NCBI GenBank assembly: GCA_959347315.1
Contig: OY365808.1
Span: 4,764,188-4,828,187, forward strand
Direction of reading: 5' to 3'
Source: Bimastos eiseni
Lineage: Eukaryota > Annelida > Clitellata > Crassiclitellata > Lumbricidae
DNA length: 64,000 nt
Under the pieces are notes generated by a model. That model was not told where the DNA came from. It saw nothing but the letters and a program-made list of their open reading frames with translations, and searched no databases. The translations under genes were made by a program, and so were the position numbers. Below, one piece after another: positions 46,201 through 61,500 of this stretch. The first letter of the stretch is position 1. Every line of letters starts with the position of its first letter.

Positions 46201-49200
46201 CAGCAGTGAGGAAAAAATACTCATCACCTGCAAAACAAAGCATTTGGATTTTAATTTACTAACTTCTCAAATGTATTGAGTACTTTAAAAGAATAAATGC
46301 AACTAATAACAGTTTACACATTATTATTATTATTATTATTATTATTTAACGGAAGATTTCTAACGCGCCGTAACGCAGCCATGCCACTACAAGGGCACTT
46401 TACAGTGACACGATCAGCAACTAACCAGAAAAAACGTACTATAACAATAACTACATCAGTTCAACAGGGATATGCCTTCCTGAACAGGTGGGATTTGAGT
46501 CATGCCCTAAAGATCTCAATCGATGCTGCATAACGTAATTCCTGTGTATACCTCGCATAGCATTAATTTCTGTTAAATGTCCCTGCATATAAACTACTCC
46601 ATGATAATTTCGTCTCAGAATAATTATAACCAAGTTCTAGAAACATTTTCAAGTCATCCTAAGATGCACCAATAGATCTGTTATATTGTCATGTTAAATG
46701 CCAATGTAAGGATCTTTAAAGGAGCTTCATAAATCCATAGATCCATTCATCCATCCATCTATCATTCCACGGGTTCAGCACCCATTGGTGTCTGCAGCAC
46801 GTCTAGCAATTTGTCTCTTTATTGGTTACGTGCTTTCCTGCTTGTTTTGCTGACTTATCGATCCAGCCTTGATCCCTCAGTTGGCTGTGCTTCATGAATA
46901 GCCAGATACATACATACCATATTTACATACATACATACATACATATATACATACATACAATCACACATATTTTCCTACATACGTTCATATGTACATACAT
47001 ACATATATACAATACATACACTCATACATACTTACTCGGATAAGTAATATCACATATATACATACATACAATACGATACAAAATAGAGCTTCCACAATTG
47101 TGGGTCCCAGTGTTTGGAACAACCTCCTATCTGACCTGTGCTCTACCATGCGCGACCTGTCTGGCTCTTTCTATAAACTTCTTAAGACTTTCCATTTTGA
47201 CCTGGCCTGGGTTGGGAGCGCCTTTGAATAGTAATCTTGAAGAGGCACTATGTAAATTGCATTGATTGATTGAATACATACAAAAAACGTACATACATAT
47301 ATAGAAACTAAGGCACTCTCATCCCCAGTAATCAGTAGCTAACTATTCCTCCCTAAAACATCATTTAAATTGCTTCTGCAAGGACGTAAGAAATGAAAAG
47401 AGAACTGCATCAACGTATTTGCTCTAGAATTATTTAATTATAACAAGCGCCTGGAGTTAGCAAGATTCCGAAATGCATGTTTCAATTTTGTCTTCAACTG
47501 TTGTCAATTCTGACCAACCTTGAACATAGACGAGTCCAAAGAACACCGGTTCAGGTAGAGCCAGATATGACGTCACACAGTCATACAGGTGTCGACCAAT
47601 GGAGTTGACGCAACAGATGAGATCCAAATGAACTCCATCCAACAGAACGACAAGAACGTGTCTTCGATCGGTCTGCGGGACACCCTTATAAAACGAGTGG
47701 AAATTTCCATTAGAACTGCACTGACATTACAATCATCTCAGTGTTATTGACCAACAAATAAACTCAATGCCTTTGATTAGTCGCCCCAAAGGGTGCTATA
47801 CAAATTCTCTACATGAATGAATTAGTGTTTTGTTATACAAATGCACTACAGCTGTATCTGGTATTTCTTTTTTCCAAAGTCCAGATGAGTATGCATGACC
47901 ATACAGCGAAGCATCAACTGTGATGTACATTTGTGAATGAGGGACTTTTGTGGAGATATATTAATATGAACTCCAAGGTCGAGCACTTGAACCGACTGGA
48001 TAGATGAATATGGTCCATCCGACTGCAATGGGCTCCCGGTTGCCCTTCGACTTCCCCCTTACAATGACTTTTCCACCTTTAGTAAACCGTTAAAGTCATT
48101 TTTTTAGCCATGGCTGGGCTGGGAGCACCTCTGAGTAGTTTTCCTGGAAGAGTGCTAAACAAATGTTATTAACGAAATAAACGTGGACTCGTTAAGTAGC
48201 AGACATAGTCAACAATAGAGAGGACAGAAGGATGAGATTTATGTTATGTCAACCGTCCACTGTTTGTTATGATTATTTTAGTCAGGCTTTTAAAGTTGAA
48301 CACTACTTAGGCAAGCCGGCGTAGAAGTGTTCGTTAAAGTATTTAAATAACACCCTTTTGTGCATAGATAGGCCTTACAGATATAAAACATGCCTGTGGT
48401 CAAAAACTTAACATTGACCATAATGTCATAGCTGACTTACCCCTGACTCTGGCACAATCAATGTAGCCATCTGATTGTTGAAATGAGCAAACTCAGGTCC
48501 ATAGCAGTGCTAAAAGAAACCAAAGAACTCTGTAATGTATGGGCAGTAACAACAAAAATTCATCTGATGATTCGCAAAACAATTGTAATGCTGGTAATTG
48601 TAATAATTGTAATATGGGTACACCATTTAAGCTCCCTTCTAAGCCTACCTGTGTCAGCCGTGTAAAATTAACCACCATAGCACAGCCATTACTGGATGAT
48701 TTCACACAATGTTCATTAAAGACATTGTCTGGCACTGATTATTAAAATATGTCCTGCTAGAAATCATATTTACTCTTACTCAACTGCAATTTCAAACCAG
48801 AGAAACCATAAAAACAGTAAGTAAGATAGTTATGCTTGCCAGCTCACTTCAGTCTTAACAGCATTGAAATAACTGATAGTTATTTATAATGAGCACTTAA
48901 CTTACCCTTGTGTGATTTCCTAGATTAGCCCTTAGGCACTAACAACTTCCTTTTGTCTAAGTTGCATTGTTTCAACTTATTTCTCAATAAACAATTTTTT
49001 ATTGATTGACTGCTTCATTCAGTAAAAAACGTCTTCAAATCTTTTCCACAGACCAGGCTGAAACTTCCAGTTTCATAAAGAAGTAACTTACATAGACCAA
49101 AAAATTGAAGATCTAGACTAAGTCCATTCTTGATAGATGACCCAGTCAAACATAGAGGTCGTATGACACAGCACTAAATCAACTAGAGAATAGCTACTCA

Positions 49201-52200
49201 CTCTTGGGGCTTTGTTTCCCACAATTCGATCCTGCCTTTTCCAGGTCTTTGGCGCAACAGGCTCCAGCGTCTCGTGGTCTTCCCTCCGAGTTATCCCATT
49301 TCCAGTCTCTTCAGATGCGCTATGGACCGACCCCCTGCCGCCTTCAACCGTAACACGGCTTCCACGTCCAGGGTCTATGCCCGTTCCTACGGAATACGGA
49401 GGAGGGGAATCATGGCGGAGATCCTCCGAGTTCGTCTCATCGCTTCTCCTCGCAGTCAATGCAGCAACTTCTGAATCTGCTCCATCTTCCACTGTCCAAC
49501 TCTGCAAATCTCCAGCACCTGGAAGCACCAGAGCACCATTTGTCCTTTCAGACTCGTTTACACTGGCGTCAGGAGGTTCTGGAGGTGGCATGGTCGGTGA
49601 TGGCACATCGTTGGCACCTGTTCGGATCAGCTTCCTTGGCGCCTTTGACGGCGGCTGCATTTCCAGCTCAGACACGGTAGACGCACTTCTGGCGTCAACC
49701 GCATCCACAGGTGCTACGACGAGCTCTTGAACAGGTGTCCTCAATGACTTTCTTGGGGCTTTGACCGGTGGAATCACTTCCGCTTCCAGTTCAGCTTTGC
49801 CAGATTCATTGACCACATCAGCAAATACTTCGTCTCTGTTAGGTAGAGAGATGAAGGACTGTACAACGTTCTCGGGTGCATATGTCCTTGCAGGAGTTTT
49901 CGGCTTCGAATCAACGGGTAACCTATCAGAAAGCACTTCCACGTTATCTGTTTGGGTGACTATATACTGTCCAACATTTTGAGGCAGATCTGTCTCTGTA
50001 GGAGCTTCATCATGTGCTGGTTCTGCAAGATCATGTTGACTGGGATAGTGAGATGAGGGCAACGCAGCAAACACTTCAGTGTCATCTGGTTTCGTGACAT
50101 CATACTGTTCAACATTTCTATCTTCGCTTGTCATTGATGATGAATCTGTAAAGGTGTCGGTGTTATTTGGCTTAGTAACAATGTACTGTTCGATATTTTG
50201 AGAAGCGTGCATCTCTGCTGGTGTGTCCGTGAAAACTTCAGTATTGTCTGGTTTAGTAACGACATATTGTTTGACATTTTCAGAAGGATGCAACCTTGAT
50301 GGTGACTCCAAGAAAATTTCATTTTTATCTGGTTCAGTAACAACATATGATTCAACATTTTGAGATGTGTTCAAATTTGTTGTTGAATCTGTGAAATCTT
50401 CAGTATTACCTGAGGCTTTGACTGGTGGATTCACCTCCGTTTTCAGTTCAGCTTTACCAGATGCATTCACCACATCAGCAAATATTTGGTCTCTGTTAGG
50501 TATTGAGATGAGGGACTGTACAACGTTCTCGGACAGAGATATCTTTGATGGAGATGGTGGCTTCAAATCAACAGGTATCTTATCAGAAAACACTTCCACA
50601 TTATTAGCATTCTCTGGTTTTGTAAGAGTATACGGTTCAACAATTTGAGATGCACTCAATGATGGTGGCGGATCTGTGAAAGTTTCTGTGATACCTGGTT
50701 TAGTAACAACATAATGTTCAATATGTTTACGTTCGTTTGCAGGCAATTCTGTGAAAACTTCAATTTGGTCAGGATTAGTGAATTTACATAATTCAACAGT
50801 GTGAGGTTCATGCGATTCTACAGGTGAATCAGTAAGAACTTCTCTGTTATCTGGTTTAGTGACAACATACTGCTCAACATTTTTATTTTCATGCATCTTT
50901 GAAGGTGAATCCGTGAAAACTTCAACGCTATCAGGTACAGTGACAGTAGATTCTACAACATTCAAACTATGCTGTTTATTTGCAGGTGTTCCTATAACTG
51001 CATCAAATATAGAAACAGGTGCATCAGCTGTGGTGATTAAATAATCAGCAGTGTACAAAGGTGAGTCTGCAGGTGTAATTTCTGATGCAACAATTTCAAC
51101 AGGGACGGGTGTGTCAAAACCGCTGGTGTCACTAGCATCTTCAGGCTTCTTTAGCTGTGCAAGATCTAGTATAGAATCTTCGGCCGGTGTTCGGAACTCA
51201 TCTGGCGGAATCAAGGTCCTATCTTGAGGTAATGCCAAAGATGCTGCTGCAACATCTAAGGTAGACGCAGGCGCTAAGTTATCTCTCCGAGGTGTCTCCA
51301 ACTCGTGTCCATTAACGGAAGCATCCAGAGGACCTGCAGAAAATGTCTCAGTATTCGATACTCCATAGATATCAATCGCACTTACAGGCATCAAAGACTT
51401 CTTTCTCGGTGCCTTCGTCGGTATCTCAGACTTTGTACGTGTACCATCAGAAATTTCAGGACTTCCAGAAATTGTCTCTTGAAGAGACAGGTCATAACTG
51501 TCCAAGACAACCACTGGCGTCAAAGATTTCTTTCTGGGCGCCTTAATGGGTGCCTCAGTCTTTGCTGGCACCTCGTCTGCAGATGATTTATGAAAGCTGT
51601 CAGAAACCACATTAGAAACATCAACAAACTCCTGATACCCATTTGCTTGCTTGCCTCCCTTAAGAAATTTCCTTTCTGTGAGCACTGATTCCTCCCTCCC
51701 AGGATCAATTAAGTTCTTAGACTCTGTACGACTTGAGCGACTTGTGTCCTTAACCGTGCTCAGAAATTCATTAACAGGTGGTGCCACAGCAGACTCAACA
51801 GCCTGCACAGGTTCCAGATCCAAGCCTTGGGACAAATTCTCTGGCAATTGCTTTTGTGACTGTGCACTCGCTAAAGAGGAATGAGGTAACGTTTCATAGA
51901 ATCTAACAGGTGAATCGATTTCATATTCATGAACTCGAACAAAACCCAAGTTCTTCGTGCGCGGAGAATTTAAATCAAGTGAATGTGGTGAGTTAGGCAT
52001 ACTCTCATGATTTGTGCTCAGTTCATCGTGCAAGGGTGAGTTGACCGAAGCAGACGTTTCAAATTCTGACGTACCAATCGGGGAACCAGTCCGACGCACG
52101 ACCCCAAACAAAGACGTGGCACGATCAGTGATTTGAAAAACATTGTCACTTGAAATTCCTGTCTTCTTATTGACCATTCGTGGCTGTCTGATTGATGGTT

Positions 52201-55200
52201 GTTGTTCAGAGAAAGTGGTGCTGTTCTGTGATGTCTCACCAGAGGGAGGCAGTTGACTGTTAGAGTTGCTCACGTTCCAAACTGACGTGTCAACGACAAG
52301 CGGGTCTAAATGCTGCATCTGAAATTTTCTCCTGGAAAAAAAAATTACCGTACGTGTATTAATAAAACATAACACTGAAAATTAACAAAACGAAGATTGG
52401 TCTTTCAAACTAAGTACAGCAAAAACGTCAGACTGGTACATGGATACTCATTTTACAGTCCAAAAATTGTGTCTATAAATTTATATAGTGTCTCTAACAG
52501 TGCACAACAGTCAGAGGTGCTTATGCTTCAAAATATATATCTACAAATGTCTCTTTGTTCTGGCAAGCATTTAAACACTGACCTCAGATTTGATTTTATG
52601 ATCTACCTCAATAACAATTAACCAACATAGATAATGCCCATAATTAAAATGTCTCCAGACCAATCAAAGCATCATAAATTTCGGTGGTGTTTTATTTTTA
52701 CGGCCAATCAACTCAAAACTTATTTAAAGCAACAAGTCAGCAGAGAAAATTCATTCAACTACTCTGCCTTCCATCAATTTTATATAATAATTGTCCACTG
52801 ACAACAGGTTGAAAAATCACAGCCAGATACAATTCTAAGGAAATTGAAATACTTAATGTTAGTGGGGGCCAACCTTGATTTCAACCAAGTACTTTTTTGA
52901 AGTTGAACAATTATTTGTGAAGACAACTCAGCATGTGTCAATTAGTCCAATGAGAACTTTTTATGGAATAATTCTTCTGCAGGGAAATGCAGGCTGAGTT
53001 TCTTGTTCCCTTAGTCAATTAGGCAGTGCCGTGCCTTTACGGTTGCTGACCATAAAATCTGGAATGAGTTCACTCTTACACTAAACGTGATGCCCAGAGC
53101 CCTTGAGACCACGATCTAACCCAAGGACTGTTCTCTTCAGCTGGGGTTGGGTCAGAAGCGCTCCTAAGTAGATAATCTTGAAGGGGTGCAATATAAATCT
53201 CTGAAAATCAATGAATGAACCAACATTAAAGCTGCCACCTCAAAGCACAGCTTACAAATTGCTATTGGGTCAGAATCTTTTCACATTATATGACACACGT
53301 TTACCATTGCTCAATCTCAAGTTCTTTCCACCGTAACTTCTCCCTCTCACTCTCGAGCATCAAAAGGTTTCTGTGGTCCTGTTGGGGCGGTTGATGATGC
53401 TTCCTTGACGCCATATGTCTGTCAGCCTCCAATGACGTCACATGATGGTGATGACGACCTGGATGTAGAAACAGGATGCACACAACTTCATACAACCATC
53501 TACAGAAATTTAATTGAACGTGACTTATAAACTGTAATGAATATTCATCTTTACCTATCTAGTTGAAACAAATAATATAAAATATAGTTTAGTTTCAACT
53601 ACTGACTAATACAAATTTTTAAACCTTAGAATAGTTATTATTTAAAATTATTATTATTACTATTATTTAGTTGCATGACAAAGAAAACAAACTGTCAAAT
53701 GAATTTATTAAAACATTTAAATATTTTAAACTAGTAATATTTAGTTGCATAACAAAAAAACTACTGATTTAAAAGAGCAAGATATTTCCACTTTAAACTA
53801 ATTAGTTGCATAATAAGGAAAACAATTGACTAATGAATTTTTTTAAACCTAAGAATGTACAATATAAAGGTCATTGTACGATCTGTCTCCTACGAAATCA
53901 GTACCAAAACAATCCGATGAAGATGATTGCAATTAAGACATATGCCTACTGCAGCCTACAAAATAATGGCAGTGTAGAATAGAAAATTTTCCCTTCTTAC
54001 CATTTGAAATATCAGTCATGGAATGCAAGTAGTCTGTCTCATTCGGACTCGCTTCAACGTCGCTTCCGAGCGATAGCGCATCGCTTACGTCGCGCCCATC
54101 AAAGTGCACTTCTCGGCGAAGTATATCCAACTTCCTTCGGCGCCTGTTTAAACGATTGTAGGCCTGTTCCAAGGTCTCAGTGGCGGCCAGATTGCCTGTA
54201 CTGGCACTGAACAACTTCATACCTGAAATGTAATGTAATTAGAATCTTAAAAACTTATGCTGGTGAATATATATATAACTGTGCAAAGCTAATCAGTTAC
54301 TACTCAGGTGACAGCCCCAGTCCTTACCATGGTAATCTGTATAAAGATGAAAACATTATATGTGACCACACAGGCATCAGATGCCAGATGAACAGCAGAG
54401 GGATGCACTTCAGGGAGGTGAGCAACAGAAGATGAATTGAATGAAAGAGGGAAAGGGATAGTAAGATGGAAAGGCAAGAGAGAAAGACGGGAGGAGAGTG
54501 AGAGGTGTAAGAAAAGAAGCAAGCCTTGAAATATCCAATGGGAGGGAAAGGGAGCAAGAGAGTGAGGAAGAAATTGGAAACACTAGAAATTCCTAGAAGG
54601 GATAGTTTGTAGATCAAAAGAGTAAATTGTCTAAGTTATTTAAAATATTTATTCACTTTTTAAACGAAAAACACAGCAGACTAATATGTTCACTGGTGAA
54701 ATAGCAAATCAGTTACTACTTAGGTCAGAGCCACAAACTGAAAGTACTTACCATCGGTATGAAGATGAAAAACCGGGTGCCACCAGTCTCGACTTTGCAC
54801 GGTATCTTCTTCTTGCAGATGCTTCTTTGACTTTGAAGTTGAAATAGTTTGTGCCTTGTTGCTGTGTCTGGAATCTTCTAGAACATGATGGACGATGATG
54901 TCATTGGTTGTCCTTGACAACTCCTGATTCCCAAGGTAACTTTTGGGACTGGCCAAATGGTGGTTGTGTGAGAACTGGTCGGATTGAACGCTCTTACGAG
55001 TGATGTCCGACAATTCATCGCGACCGATAGTACGCGGTCTCTCTTTCAGTTTTTGTTGGTGGTAAGCTGCTGGTAAAAATAAAGAACAGCACCCCTTTAA
55101 AGCACCTGGATAGGCGCAATCGGTACTCGAGAGCCAGCGACTTCACTTTCTTATTAACGGCACCAGATACTGGGTCATACCATACAAGTGACCTGGTTGT

Positions 55201-55525
55201 AATATCAAGAAGAAGGAGAAAGAAGAGGTATACGATGAAGAAGAGTTGTCCCTGACATTGATAGATAGCTATCGGTATGAGGTGATAATTAGTTATCGCA
55301 CTTAAGAAGTAGCCACTTAATAGAAAATTGAGTATGCAGCCTACAGGAGTCAATATATCTTTTGCACATATACAACCATCAGAAATTTATAAACTAACTT
55401 GTTTCAAAAGGAGCCACATCAATTTGGGATATGATTGTCAGATGCAATGATTCAAACAGTCTCTGTAATGAGCAGAGGTGCTATTGGGGAGCAATGTGCA
55501 TTAAAAATGTCTGTTAAGTAGCAGA

Positions 55526-55577
<52 letters not shown>

Positions 55578-58500
55578 TTCTAGTCCCTGAGGGATCCTGT
55601 AACCATAGCCATAAACCTTATTGACACCTGTTTGCACAATTACATTTATAACAGCCATAATAATAATAATAACAATAATAATAAAATAAAGATTACAAAA
55701 GGAGTACCAAATAACCATTCTTATTTATAACCCAAGGTACACAGGATCTGGAAATAAAATATGGAATAGAATTATTCTGGGATGGCATATGTTCTTGTTA
55801 TTTTTCATGTTCTCAATGTCGTTATAATTATGATAAGCAGAAATTTTACTAGAATTCCTTTATTAAGCATCAACACTGGATGCCCCTGAGGAATTGTGAG
55901 TGAAGAACTTGATCAAGGTTCCAACGCACTACAACCCCAGAGGATCAGACCCAAACTCTCCACGTTAAAAGGCGAGGGCCTTAACTTATTGTCTGCCACG
56001 ATTGAAAAACTCTTCTATAACTTCGACAAGTCCTAGAACTCCTGAAACTTAATCCAACTATTTTTCATGTGAGAGATAGTCAGAGTTCACTTACATTGTC
56101 TGTTGACGTTGTGGCTGCCCGACCTTGATTTAACCTTTGACCTTGAACCCTCTGTCGTCGTCTGTTGCCTAAACTCAGAGGGTGATGACCAATCACCCTG
56201 ATCGCTCTCTTTACTCCAGCATGAAACCTGCTCCAACATAAAAGTGAAACCACAAAAAACCTTAGAAACCTTATACATATATTAAGTCTTTTTCCGTATC
56301 TCACACACTTACATACATTACAATGGAACAAATGCGAACATAATGCTTCCCCATCCACCAGCATATTCTATTTGAGGTTTGTTACCTCATGTGGTACTGT
56401 CTTGCCGGCTCTGCTCGAATCTACCTCAGGTTCAAGGTCTCCTTATCCAGTCGTTACTCCCTACAGTTCTCAGCTCGGAGCTATCTGGTCGTCATACGGA
56501 TGCATACCTCCATGGTTCAGTCCAGTAGCTTTATCATTGCGGACCCCTCCAGCTGGAATTGCTCTCCTCAGTCCCTTAGGACCAACTATTCTTCCTTAAC
56601 CTCTGATTAGTTCCATAGCCACCCAAAACTACCCTGATCATCAATAACGACACTGGCTGGGTCGGAAGCGCTTCCGGCTTAAAACGGCGCCATATACATA
56701 CTTGATTGCAATCACAATTACGATACATTAACTCAATTGCAGTTTATACTGGGCATTGCCAGTCCCAAGCCTGGATGAAGGAGGAGGGCGATGCTACTTA
56801 TCCTTGTTATTACATGGTGTCGTTAAACTGAAACTACTAAAGTGTACTGATGCAATATATATTTGAAACAAAATACCACATGAGTGGATAACTGAGAGTC
56901 TCAGAGTCTCTACCCATGTCTCTACCCAAATCTCTACTCACCACATCAAAACCCAAATGCATCAGTCAATCGGTAGCAGTGTCTGAGGTAAAATTAAACT
57001 CGTACGTGCTTTATTAGCATTGGTAAAGTAATGAAACAGCATCACTTACATCTTCACTGCTTCCAAGAACCAGTTGATACAACTTCATTACAAAATGGCC
57101 GCTTGGAATCGCGTCATTCTTACGACGATGTCGACTATTGCCACATGTCTAGAACATCATCACAGAACATACCAGTAAAAGCTTTCAAGATAGGAAACAA
57201 GATTCATCATAACCAACACTTACGCAGCATTTAACCTAATCTAAATAACAGTAGAAACTCTAACCTTCATATTACTTATTTATCAAATTTGTAATCATAT
57301 GCATGCAAGGTAGCATCGAAATGTGAATCTCAAGTGTGGGCAGTACTTGAAAGTTAAGGAGAAATAGTGAGTTTTGAGCTGATTTTAAAGAAGGAAGCAA
57401 ACTTGAGCAACAAGAGTCGTTTCCATTCATTTCTTGGGAGCATTACTTTAACTTAATCAGTACATAAGCAGCATCCAATCAAACTTAAATTTATACATCA
57501 TTTAATTAAAACTTTAATATTTACACATTAACTCAATCCAATATTTAAGCAGCACTCAATCTATCTTTACTAATTTTCAAATTGTCATAAGTAGGAAATA
57601 AGACTGGAGCTTTTCAAAAACTTAAACATGTAGTCATGCACTATATAAACCTGCAAATATATATATAACTCTCAAAATTAAAAAATGTGTATCTCAATAA
57701 TGAAATTACGTCCATATGTATCCAACAATTGTAGAACAATTAGCAATAAGGCAGAAAATTCCGTAAACTGAAGAGGAGAAATGCAAATATAATTTGATCA
57801 TATTGTGTCAATAAAACTATATTATATAACAACCTGCCATGAAAATGAAACCAATTAGTAGTTTTGTTCATACCAAACATCTGATTTTGCCTTCACAGGC
57901 ATCCCATAGCAAATCCTCGCTATATTGTCTGGTTTCTACAGCAACCTATATCTATTGTGAACGATAAATCCAGCGATTGTGAGTTTGAACTTGCTTAAAA
58001 CTCCTTGGTAACAGGGGCATCAAGATGGTGGGGGTCCTGAGGCAAATGCCTATAATTTTAGCTAGAGGGGTAAATTTTTTGCATCTTAGGGGGGAGAGAA
58101 TATCTAGCCTTTCTGGCACTTGGAACCGGGGGTTTGATTCCACCACTCAGAGGGGGATTAATGCCCCTGCTTGGTAATGACCCTGGCCAGGATGCTTACC
58201 CAAAATCTCCTTGTGCGTCTGACTAAGGATTCACTGAACTCATCATACTCATAATAAGTAAAACATTGTATTTATAACATAAATGAATGGAGTCTTTAGT
58301 GACAACTTACACGCAACACGTGAAAGAGTGTTGCCCTGAGAAATGGTTCAGTAGAACACATGCTGTTCAACAACGTATCCAGTTCATGACTTATCCTCAG
58401 CCGCTGGCAACAACAAAATCATCAGCAATAATCACGTCAACATGTCATATAGGTATTCATGAAATTTTTATTAAATATTTATGAAATATTAACGGAATAT

Positions 58501-61500
58501 TAACGGAATAAAATTGAAATATCCATGAAATATTTATGAAACATTTATGAAATATTAACAGAATATTAATGAAATATTAATGAAATATTAATGAAATATC
58601 GATGAAATATTTATGAAATATTTATAAAATATATATGAAATTTTAATGGAATATTACTGAAATATTCATGAAATACCTATTCAATATTTATGAAATATTA
58701 ACGAAATATTAACGAAATATTCATGAAATATGTATGATATATATATAAAATATTTATGAAATATTCATGAAATATTTATTCAATATTCATGAAACACACA
58801 TGAAATATTTATTCAATATCAACAGAATATCAATGAAATATTCATGAAATGTCCATGTAATATTCATGACAGATTTATGAAATATTGGAGTGGATATAAG
58901 CAGTGGATATAAATATATAATCCCCCATCTCAAAATTTGAGGGAGGGACAGCCCTACTAAGTCTCCGCCTCTAAGCATGTACAGAGGCAATTCCTGTTAA
59001 TTACTCTGCAGCTTATTAATTGGGTCTAAGCAGGGAGTTTCCATGGGTTAAGCCTTTCAATCTGATTAAGTAGGGAGGCTCCTTGGCTCAAGCTTCAATC
59101 AGCTTAAGACCCATGGATGCCCAGAATTATAAAATTTAAAACACTGATCAGATGATTTTTAACTGACCTGGTCCAGTGGAAGACGAAAATTGGCCGCAGT
59201 CATTATGGTCACGCCCAGAGAAAAGACAAACATCTTTTTGAAAAGAAAAACATGAATAAAACTTGCATTCAAAGTATATAAAATGCCATTCCCAATGTCT
59301 ATCAAAGATTAATTTAACTGATAGCTTGAAGAACTACCAAAAGCAATAATAAAATGCAATTCACATCTTATAACATAGGTCAATATACAATGGCAATAAT
59401 TATCACAGCCTTCCGCAAAAGAAACACTAATAGAACTTTGTACAAATTAGAATCTATTGATAAAACTACATCGAGAAAACAACTTAATTTTATGGATTGT
59501 TGTCATTACCGACATATTACCAACACGTTACGTCCAGTAACTTACTTATGTATATTCACTGATGCTGTTATTAAAGGTGAGTACTAAATGACATTAACAA
59601 TGTCTACCAATTAGGTGAACACCAGTGTAAATATAAAATTCAAATGATGACAATGAAGACAAACATTTATAGCTTATATTGGCTCATTTAATCGTCTTTG
59701 CGGCCGGCTGATTTTAAGTCGAAACACATTTAAACGTCATAGCCGACGAAGTCAATTCAATTCGGCAGATGTCACTGCTAATATGAATGTCGTGATATGA
59801 AGAATTTACACGCGGGCCGCTCCCAGATTTCAAGTGGAAAACGCAATTCAAAATTATTTTATGATCCTCTTTATTGGTTCATGATTTTGGGGTTAGGACT
59901 GGATGGGTAAACACTTTATTCATGACATATAATAAATACATAATATGTCTGTTCGTTTCTGCCCGAGTTGGATTGGGCGCACCACAAAGTAGAACTCTTG
60001 AAGGGGCGCATTACAAATTTTATTGATGAATGAATTGATACATATAGTCAGCGATAATACAGGTTCTATGTAGATAGTCCAAAAGTTCAATAATCTGAAG
60101 GATATATATTAAGATTTTAAACCAACATAACAACACTCAAAATTATTTGTCCATCGTAGAATAGAGTTTGAGTATCAATCCAACTCTACTTACACTGTAA
60201 TTATTCTTATCAATCCAAGTTCTACCTACCCCATGGTTTTTTTCATCAATCCAACTTCCACTATAAAATAGTTTAATCAATACAACTTCAACTTACACTT
60301 AGAACTTTTTCATCATTCCAACCTCCATTTAAGCAAGGATTACGTCCACCAATCCAACTTCTATTTAAGCAGGAATTCTCTTTATCAGTCCCATAACTAT
60401 GATTATTGATACCTTTGGACTATCGCCATGGCACTGATAATACAGATGAATTCTATTCAAGATAGAGTCTACCTTTTCCACTTCCTCTTCCGTAGGATTT
60501 CTGGAATGACCGTATTCCGGTGGAAAGAAGTCTTTGGTTGAAAGATCGGTGTTTGAGGATGGACCAACACAGATGCGACCATCGCAGCACAAAAGCAAGG
60601 AACCAGTGGTAATGGGAAGCATTTGCATAATTTCACTGAATGTTCCTTCAACAGCACCTTTAAAGAAAACAAACAACTGAATAAAATCCCTGATGGTCAA
60701 ATGCAAAGTCAGACATATACACAGAGACAGCCAAGCAAACGGACAGGCAGACAAATGGAAACGTAACCTCCAAGTAAGTAAGTAAGTAAGCATATTCTTT
60801 AATCAGATGTCCACACACAGATGACATGTAAACACAAAATTTGCACCATCACAGCAGGGATTGATTAATTACTGAATGGATTAAGGTAATGATCAATGAT
60901 GTTGCTACCATTGAGGCACTGAGGTGGGTGCCTCCTCTGGGACATTTATTATTTTTTTATTGAAATATTTGTTTCCAATTAAACATAACCTTGGCTGCCC
61001 CGCATTGACAATGTTACAGCAGACTGCTGACGGCTTGCGGAAATTATTCTGAGGTGGCAGTTGTTTCCCACACGATAGTTGCATAAACTTGCATTAGCAT
61101 ACTGTAAGCATGATCTAGCCGGTGACTCCCCGCTTTGAATAGTACCACTTTTACATGATCATGACAGCATTGTCACTAACAAATGATTATTGTTGCATTG
61201 TTATTTACAAAAATAGCTTGGGGTATGGGAAGAGATAAAGTGGCCCCTCTCCTATCCTCCCATCATATCCAATCTGCCTCCCTGACCTCTAATCTGAACA
61301 AACACCACTGGTAAAACAGTGGTAATGATAATAATGTAACAACTTTTAGTTACATCAATTGATTTTTTACATTAAACTCAAACTTATAACCACTTATTTG
61401 AACCTAGATTCAATTCAAAGTTTGATATTCTATTCAAATTTTAACTTTTACCGCCAATTCAATAAAGATTCTACCTAAATGTTTTAATTGCAGGTCCTTA

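Noticed and set aside
49212..51586. Several 60-170-codon frames on + across the giant exon
   Set aside because: Shadows of the - strand coding exon, with no independent support.
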